A DNA stretch of 15,095 nt from Chromatiaceae bacterium (GTDB lineage: Bacteria; Pseudomonadota; Gammaproteobacteria; Chromatiales; Chromatiaceae): NCBI GenBank assembly GCA_024235415.1, contig JACKML010000018.1:1-15095 (forward strand), given 5' to 3'. Every line of letters begins with the position of its first letter. The first letter of the stretch is position 1. Position numbers and translations under genes: made by a program. Positions 7,276 through 11,820 of the stretch are shown here, one piece after another. The notes beneath the pieces were generated by a model. That model was not told where the DNA came from and searched no databases. It saw only the letters and a list, made by a program, of their open reading frames with translations.

Positions 7276-7296
7276 GTGATCTTTCGTAGGGATCAC
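7276..7296 (+). promoter_or_regulatory. thrS translational operator: tRNA-Thr anticodon-arm mimic
   Basis: GTGATC (7276-7281) pairs with GATCAC (7291-7296), and U7282 can wobble-pair with G7290, leaving a 7-base loop UUCGUAG. The loop reads like a tRNA anticodon loop: U33, then C34-G35-U36, then a purine at 37; CGU is the anticodon of a tRNA-Thr. In E. coli the thrS operator contains such a hairpin (domain 2) upstream of the ribosome binding site, and ThrRS bound there blocks ribosome access to its own mRNA. Here the hairpin ends 10 bases before GGAG (7307-7310) and 24 before the ATG, the same layout. The sequence match to the E. coli operator, as I remember it, extends through the following CACCACTG. 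Confidence 0.8.
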
Positions 7297-7320
7297 CACT
7301 GAACCCGGAGATGCTGCAGC

Positions 7321-9234
7321 ATGCCTGTTGTCACCCTTCCTGACGGCTCCAGTCGGAGCTTCGAACAATCCGTTTCCGTTGCCGCGGTGGCTGCCGACAT
7401 CGGTGCCGGCCTGGCCAAAGCGGCGCTGGCCGGCAAGGTCGACGGGCGCATGGTCGACACCTCATACATGATCGACCGCGATGTGAATCTGGCGATCATC
7501 ACCGGCAAGAGCGATGAGGCGCTGGAGCTGATCCGCCACGACGCGGCGCACGTGATGGCGCAGGCGGTTCAGGAGTTGTATCCGGGTACCCAGGTGACGA
7601 TAGGACCTGCGATCGAGGATGGCTTCTATTACGACTTCGCGCGCGAGGAGCCGTTTACCCCGGCCGATCTGCAGAAGATCGAGGATCGCATGCGTGAGAT
7701 CGTCGGTCGCGATCTGCCGATCGAGCGCGAGGTCTGGGACCGCGAGCAGGCGAAAAGGACGTTCGGCGACATCGGCGAGTCGTACAAGGTGCAGATCATC
7801 GAGGACATCATCCCGGAGGGTGAAGAGGTCTCTATCTACCGCCAGGGCGACTGGTTCGACGTGTGCCGCGGTCCGCACCTTCCGAGTACCGGCAAGTTGC
7901 CCAAGGCGTTCAAGTTGATGAAGCTGGCCGGCGCCTATTGGCGCGGCGATTCCAACAACCCGATGCTGCAGCGCATCTACGGCACCGCGTGGCGCAGCAA
8001 GGACGAACTCAAGGATTATCTGCACCGGCTGGAGGAGGCCGAGAAGCGCGACCACCGCAAGATCGGCAAGGCGCTTGACCTGTTTCATTCGCAGGACGAG
8101 GCCCCGGGCATGGTGTTCTGGCACAATCGTGGCTGGACCATCTACCTGACCGTGCAGCAGTACATTCGCGACAAGCTGCGCGACCACGGTTATCAGGAGG
8201 TCCATACCCCTCAGGTGATCGACCGTTCGCTGTGGGAGAAGTCGGGTCACTGGGACAAGTTCGGTGACATGATCTTCACCACGCACTCGGAAAACCGCGA
8301 CTACGCGATCAAGCCGATGAACTGTCCGGCGCACATCCAGATCTACAATCACGGTCTGAAGAGTTATCGCGACCTGCCGCTGCGCCTGGCGGAGTTCGGA
8401 TCGTGCCACCGCAACGAGCCGTCCGGCACACTGCACGGCCTGATGCGGGTGCGCAACTTCGTACAGGACGACGCGCACATCTTCTGCACCGAGGAACAGA
8501 TCCTGTCCGAGGTACTGGCGTTCAACGACCTGCTGTTCGAGGTGTACCGCGATTTCGGCTTCGACGAGGTCCTGGTCAAACTGTCTACCAGACCTGAAAA
8601 ACGTGTTGGATCAGATGAGTTATGGGATAAAGCTGAGAAGTCTCTTGAAGATGCGCTGAGCCAAAGCGGACTCGACTGGGAGCTGCAGCCGGGCGAGGGC
8701 GCGTTCTACGGGCCGAAGATCGAGTACTCGCTGCGCGACTGTCTGAACCGCGTATGGCAGCTCGGCACCATCCAGCTGGATTTCTCGATGCCGGGCCGCC
8801 TCGGTGCGACCTATATCGCCGAGGACAACAGCAAGCAGGTGCCGGTGATGCTGCACCGCGCGATCCTGGGTTCGATCGAGCGGTTTATCGGTATTCTCAT
8901 CGAGCATCATGCTGGTTCTTTCCCGTTGTGGCTGTCGCCGGTGCAGGCCGTGGTGATGAATATCACTGACCGACAGGCGGATTTCTGCAAAGAGGTGGCG
9001 AAAAGCCTTCTGGATAAAGGCTTTAGGGCGGAATTGGACTTGAGGAATGAGAAAATCGGGTTTAAAATCCGCGAGCACACCTTGCAGCGCACGCCCTACC
9101 TGCTGGTAGTCGGTGATCGCGAGATGGAAAACCGCAGCGTGGCGTTACGCACGCGCAGTGGAGAAGACCTCGGATCGGTGCCTCTCGAGCAGTTGATCGA
9201 GCGCTTCACGACAGAGGTGGCAGAGCGCGCATGA
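7321..9234 (+). CDS. thrS: Threonine--tRNA ligase
   Basis: Class II synthetase charging tRNA-Thr in the cytoplasm; 637 residues against 642 in E. coli. Domains in order: TGS (about 1-61), N2 editing domain with the Zn-like site H73, H77, C182, H186 (HDAAHVMAQ and DVCRGPHLPS), catalytic core with zinc ligands C335 (NCPAH), H386 (DDAHIFC) and H512 (VMLHRAILGS), motif 2 Arg in SCHRNEPSG, motif 3 around 511-525, and a C-terminal anticodon-binding domain. The start ATG at 7321 gives the canonical MPVVTLPDGS N-terminus and has GGAG ten bases upstream. An upstream hairpin mimics the tRNA-Thr anticodon arm, implying autorepression. Two short stretches (about 8584-8658 and 8990-9070) use A/T-ending and rare codons unlike the rest. 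It begins the translation cluster; infC follows after 127 bases. Confidence 0.98.
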   Translation: MPVVTLPDGSSRSFEQSVSVAAVAADIGAGLAKAALAGKVDGRMVDTSYMIDRDVNLAIITGKSDEALELIRHDAAHVMAQAVQELYPGTQVTIGPAIEDGFYYDFAREEPFTPADLQKIEDRMREIVGRDLPIEREVWDREQAKRTFGDIGESYKVQIIEDIIPEGEEVSIYRQGDWFDVCRGPHLPSTGKLPKAFKLMKLAGAYWRGDSNNPMLQRIYGTAWRSKDELKDYLHRLEEAEKRDHRKIGKALDLFHSQDEAPGMVFWHNRGWTIYLTVQQYIRDKLRDHGYQEVHTPQVIDRSLWEKSGHWDKFGDMIFTTHSENRDYAIKPMNCPAHIQIYNHGLKSYRDLPLRLAEFGSCHRNEPSGTLHGLMRVRNFVQDDAHIFCTEEQILSEVLAFNDLLFEVYRDFGFDEVLVKLSTRPEKRVGSDELWDKAEKSLEDALSQSGLDWELQPGEGAFYGPKIEYSLRDCLNRVWQLGTIQLDFSMPGRLGATYIAEDNSKQVPVMLHRAILGSIERFIGILIEHHAGSFPLWLSPVQAVVMNITDRQADFCKEVAKSLLDKGFRAELDLRNEKIGFKIREHTLQRTPYLLVVGDREMENRSVALRTRSGEDLGSVPLEQLIERFTTEVAERA

Positions 9235-9278
9235 TGTGAAGCCCCGCTGGTCCCTAAGGGTGCCGAGTCGGGGGTGAC

Positions 9279-9337
9279 AGGGCCTGAAACCCAGAAAGCA
9301 CTGGCGTCCGCCGGTGCTTTCTTGCTTGTCAGGCCTT
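9279..9337 (+). terminator. Nested hairpin with U-rich tail: probable terminator/attenuator between thrS and infC
   Basis: The inner hairpin pairs AAAGCAC (9295-9301) with GTGCTTT (9314-9320) plus a GGC/GCC step, and is followed by CTTGCTTG, a poor U-tract. An outer stem (9279-9287 with 9329-9337, about 9 pairs including one G-U) encloses it, followed by CAAAATTTTT. Either could cause partial termination or form a structured infC leader ending about 10 bases before the infC Shine-Dalgarno. Since infC has no other obvious promoter here, read-through is likely important. Confidence 0.5.
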
Positions 9338-9347
9338 CAAAATTTTT

Positions 9348-9364
9348 GGAGGAAACCGGCTATC
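9348..9364 (+). promoter_or_regulatory. infC ribosome binding site and AUC start codon
   Basis: GGAGG at 9348-9352 is a near-perfect Shine-Dalgarno sequence. Nine bases later, in the IF3 frame, is ATC (9362-9364); no ATG, GTG or TTG lies at proper spacing in that frame. The next upstream candidate is GTG at 9314, before the Shine-Dalgarno and inside a hairpin. IF3 rejects non-canonical start codons and limits its own synthesis this way (AUU in E. coli infC), so AUC fits the family logic. Confidence 0.8.
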
Positions 9365-9889
9365 GCCAAACAACCCGAGAAGCGGAATCGCCTGAATGGA
9401 GAGATCACAGCGCGCGAAGTGCGCCTGATCGGACAGGAAGGAGAACAGATCGGCGTCGTGTCGATCGAAGAGGCGATGACCGCGGCTGAAGAAGCCAGCA
9501 TGGACCTGGTCGAGATCCAGCCCAACGCCGAACCACCGGTGTGCCGTGTCATGGATTTCGGCAAATTCGTGTTCGAGCTGAAGAAGCAGAAGCAGGAAGC
9601 GCGCAAGAAACAGAAACAGGTGCAGGTCAAAGAGGTGAAGTTCCGTCCCGGAACCGAGATCGGCGACTACCAGGTGAAACTGCGTAACCTGCAGCGTTTC
9701 CTTGAAGAGGGTGACAAAGCGAAGGTGACCATGCGGTTCCGCGGACGTGAGCACGCGCACCGGGAACGCGGCCTGGAACTGCTCGAACGAATCGAGAAGG
9801 ACCTCGAGGAATTCTCGGTTGTAGAGCAGCGACCGATGATGGAAGGGCGCCAGATGGTGATGGTGCTCGGTCCCAAGCGCGGCAAGTAG
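9362..9889 (+). CDS. infC: Translation initiation factor IF-3 (AUC start)
   Basis: IF3 binds the 30S subunit, prevents premature 50S joining and checks the start codon-anticodon match. The 175-residue product (E. coli 180) shows RLNGEI near the N-terminus, then VRLIGQEGEQIGVVS, the ISPNAEPPVCRIMD-type motif as IQPNAEPPVCRVMDFGKF, a basic linker KKQKQEARKKQKQVQVKEVK, and the C-domain FRPGTEIGDYQVKLRN, RFLEEGDKAKVTMRFRGRE and EGRQMVMVLGPK. I place the start at the ATC at 9362, nine bases after GGAGG; a GTG at 9314 would add 16 unrelated residues and sit upstream of the ribosome binding site. Regulation is probably autogenous through the AUC codon. It is followed by rpmI and rplT. Confidence 0.93.
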   Translation: MAKQPEKRNRLNGEITAREVRLIGQEGEQIGVVSIEEAMTAAEEASMDLVEIQPNAEPPVCRVMDFGKFVFELKKQKQEARKKQKQVQVKEVKFRPGTEIGDYQVKLRNLQRFLEEGDKAKVTMRFRGREHAHRERGLELLERIEKDLEEFSVVEQRPMMEGRQMVMVLGPKRGK

Positions 9890-9907
9890 CCGTCGCAGAA
9901 AATTCAC

Positions 9908-9991
9908 GCGACCCCTCGAGGGGTTGCCGGGCGGTCGGGCCAACAGGCATTGCCTTGGCTGCCTTATCAAAAACCTTGAATGTTTAAGGAG
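9908..9991 (+). promoter_or_regulatory. Structured infC-rpmI spacer, candidate L20 control region
   Basis: The spacer contains three possible hairpins: an 8-bp stem with UCGA loop at 9908-9927 (around the palindrome ACCCCTCGAGGGGT), a bulged stem at 9940-9958, and CCTTGA-ATGT-TTAAGG at 9974-9989, which covers most of the rpmI Shine-Dalgarno AAGGAG (9986-9991). In E. coli, L20 represses rpmI-rplT translation by binding structures in this spacer and in infC. The first stem lacks a U-tract, so a terminator is unlikely. L20 control here is inferred from position and family knowledge. Confidence 0.5.
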
Positions 9992-9997
9992 TAGAAA

Positions 9998-10192
9998 ATG
10001 CCGAAGATCAAAAGCAATCGTGGTGCAGCGAAGCGCTTCCGGGTAACCGCCGGCGGTATCAAGCGCCACCAGTCTCATCGTCGTCACATCCTGACGAAGA
10101 AATCGACCAAGCGTAAGCGTCAGCTGCGTTCGCCGTCGCTGGTGCACAAGAGTGATGTGGCCGCAGCGCGCCGCATGATTCCATACGCCTGA
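9998..10192 (+). CDS. rpmI: 50S ribosomal protein L35
   Basis: A 64-residue, strongly basic ribosomal protein of the large subunit. The sequence starts MPKIKSNRGAAKRF, has KRHQSHRRHILTKKSTKRKR in the middle and ends ARRMIPYA, all typical of bacterial L35. The ATG at 9998 has AAGGAG six bases upstream, which can be partly hidden in a hairpin. It lies 18 bases before rplT; the two are normally translated as a coupled pair controlled by L20. Confidence 0.98.
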   Translation: MPKIKSNRGAAKRFRVTAGGIKRHQSHRRHILTKKSTKRKRQLRSPSLVHKSDVAAARRMIPYA

Positions 10193-10210
10193 TCACGAGG
10201 AGACTGAACA

Positions 10211-10570
10211 ATGCCAAGAGTTAAACGTGGTGTGCAGGCGCACGCCAAGCACAAGAAGGTCCTGGACGCGGCGAAGGGTTACTACGGCGCGCGCAGTACC
10301 GTTTACCGGGTTGCGAAGCAGGCTGTCATCAAGGCCGGCCAGTATGCGTACCGTGATCGCCGGGTGAAGAAGCGCGAGTTCCGCTCGCTCTGGATCCAGC
10401 GCATCAACGCCGGTGCCCGTATGTGCGACATGTCGTACAGCCGCTTCATCGATGGCCTGAACAAGGCCGGTATCGAGGTCGACCGCAAGATGCTGGCCGA
10501 TATCGCGGTGCACGATATGCCGGCGTTTGAGCAACTCGCGCAGAAGGCCAAGGCCGCCCTCGCGAGCTGA
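10211..10570 (+). CDS. rplT: 50S ribosomal protein L20
   Basis: A 119-residue basic protein, the normal L20 length, that binds 23S rRNA early in 50S assembly. It begins MPRVKRGVQAHAKHKKVL, continues AKGYYGARSTVYRVAKQAV and contains WIQRINAGARMCDMSYSRF, matching the family throughout. A good GAGGAG lies nine bases before the ATG. In gammaproteobacteria L20 also represses its own operon through the rpmI leader. A strong intrinsic terminator follows about 40 bases downstream. Confidence 0.98.
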   Translation: MPRVKRGVQAHAKHKKVLDAAKGYYGARSTVYRVAKQAVIKAGQYAYRDRRVKKREFRSLWIQRINAGARMCDMSYSRFIDGLNKAGIEVDRKMLADIAVHDMPAFEQLAQKAKAALAS

Positions 10571-10612
10571 GGACGATTGCCGGCCTGCGGGCTGGCGGCG
10601 TCGTGAAGAATG

Positions 10613-10649
10613 AAGGGGGAAGTGCCGTTGGGGTTGCTTCCCCCTTTTT
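10613..10649 (+). terminator. Intrinsic terminator/attenuator between rplT and pheS
   Basis: AAGGGGGAAG (10613-10622) pairs over 10 bases with CTTCCCCCTT (10637-10646) around a 14-base loop, directly followed by a short U-run ending at 10649. It resembles the pheST attenuator position in E. coli, but no Phe-rich leader peptide precedes the hairpin. It should end most transcripts from the ribosomal protein genes or regulate read-through into pheS. Confidence 0.8.
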
Positions 10650-10689
10650 CGTTCCTCAACACTCAACTCTTCCATTTGCAGCAAAGACA

Positions 10690-11712
10690 ATGAGCAACAA
10701 TCTAGACGAGCTCCTCTCGCAGTCCGAGCAGGCGGTCGCCACGGCCGGTGACCTGCGTGCGCTGGACGAGGTTCGTGTGCAGTTCCTCGGCAAGAGCGGC
10801 CTGTTTACCGAGCGGCTGAAGCAGCTGGGCAAATTGCCTGCCGATGAACGCAAGACCGCCGGCCAGGCGATCAATGATGCCAAGCAGGCGTTTCAGTCGG
10901 CCCTCGAGGCGCGCAAGGCTGCACTGGAGGCGGCGCTGCTGGCACAGCGGCTGGCGTCGGAGCGCGTGGACGTGTCGCTGCCAGGCCGCGATGCCGCCAT
11001 TGGCGGCCTGCATCCGGTGACCCGTACCATGCAGCGCATCGAGGCGTTCTTTGCCAGTGCCGGCTTCGAGGTCGCAGAGGGGCCGGAGATCGAAGACGAT
11101 TTCTATAACTTCGAGGCGCTCAACATTCCTTCGCATCATCCAGCGCGCGCGATGCATGACACCTTCTATTTCGACGAGCATATGTTGCTGCGTACGCATA
11201 CATCGCCGGTCCAGATCCGGCACATGCAGAATGCGCAGCCACCGATGAAGGTCATCGCGCCGGGGCGCGTCTACCGCTGTGATTCGGACCTGACGCATAC
11301 CCCGATGTTCCACCAGGTCGAGGGATTCCTCGTCGATGAGACGGTCAGTTTCGCTGACCTCAAGGGCATCCTGAATGCATTCCTGCACAGCTTCTTCGAG
11401 CGCGAGGATCTTGAGGTGCGTTTTCGCCCCTCGTATTTCCCGTTTACCGAGCCGTCCGCCGAGGTCGATATCCAGTGCGTCATCTGCAGCGGTGAGGGCT
11501 GTCGCGTGTGCAAGCAGACCGGCTGGCTCGAGGTTTTGGGCTGCGGCATGATCCATCCCGAGGTGTTTCGCCACGTCGGGATCGACAGCGAAAAATACCT
11601 CGGCTACGCATTTGGTATGGGCGTCGAACGCCTGACCATGCTGCGCTACGGCGTGAATGATCTGCGGCTGTTTTTCGAGAATGACCTGAGGTTCCTCAAG
11701 CAGTTTGCCTAG
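10690..11712 (+). CDS. pheS: Phenylalanine--tRNA ligase alpha subunit
   Basis: Catalytic subunit of the alpha2-beta2 PheRS that charges tRNA-Phe. The 340 residues comprise an N-terminal coiled coil (about 1-85) and a class II core: motif 1 region GPEIEDDFYNFEALN (131-145), motif 2 region YRCDSDLTHTPMFHQVEG (195-212) and motif 3 GMGVERLTML (309-318). A CxxC-x4-CxxC insert (Cys263, 266, 271, 274), absent from E. coli PheS but found in other proteobacteria, may bind zinc. I chose the ATG at 10690 (MSNNLDEL); a GTG at 10603 would add 29 residues encoded across the terminator hairpin. The Shine-Dalgarno is weak. A 27-codon frame (10610-10693) ends at CAATGA, overlapping this start. Confidence 0.97.
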   Translation: MSNNLDELLSQSEQAVATAGDLRALDEVRVQFLGKSGLFTERLKQLGKLPADERKTAGQAINDAKQAFQSALEARKAALEAALLAQRLASERVDVSLPGRDAAIGGLHPVTRTMQRIEAFFASAGFEVAEGPEIEDDFYNFEALNIPSHHPARAMHDTFYFDEHMLLRTHTSPVQIRHMQNAQPPMKVIAPGRVYRCDSDLTHTPMFHQVEGFLVDETVSFADLKGILNAFLHSFFEREDLEVRFRPSYFPFTEPSAEVDIQCVICSGEGCRVCKQTGWLEVLGCGMIHPEVFRHVGIDSEKYLGYAFGMGVERLTMLRYGVNDLRLFFENDLRFLKQFA

Positions 11713-11820
11713 CGGGCATCCGGCCGGGTGCGTCATGTCGTCGGGTTCACAGAACAAACGCCGTGTTGCAGGTTGAATGACCTTGCTGGCGATCGATTGG
11801 AATTGAGTTAGGTAACAACA

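Noticed and set aside
7311..7343. ATG at 7311 directly after the thrS GGAG, a possible 10-residue upstream peptide
   Set aside because: No spacing between GGAG and this ATG, so initiation is unlikely; the thrS ATG at 7321 is the better start.
7462..8478. A 338-codon minus-strand frame inside thrS
   Set aside because: Antisense to thrS whose zinc and active-site residues are intact; no domain in the antisense product.
9274..9489. A 71-codon frame spanning the thrS-infC leader
   Set aside because: It runs out of frame through infC and has Arg/Asp-rich shadow composition.
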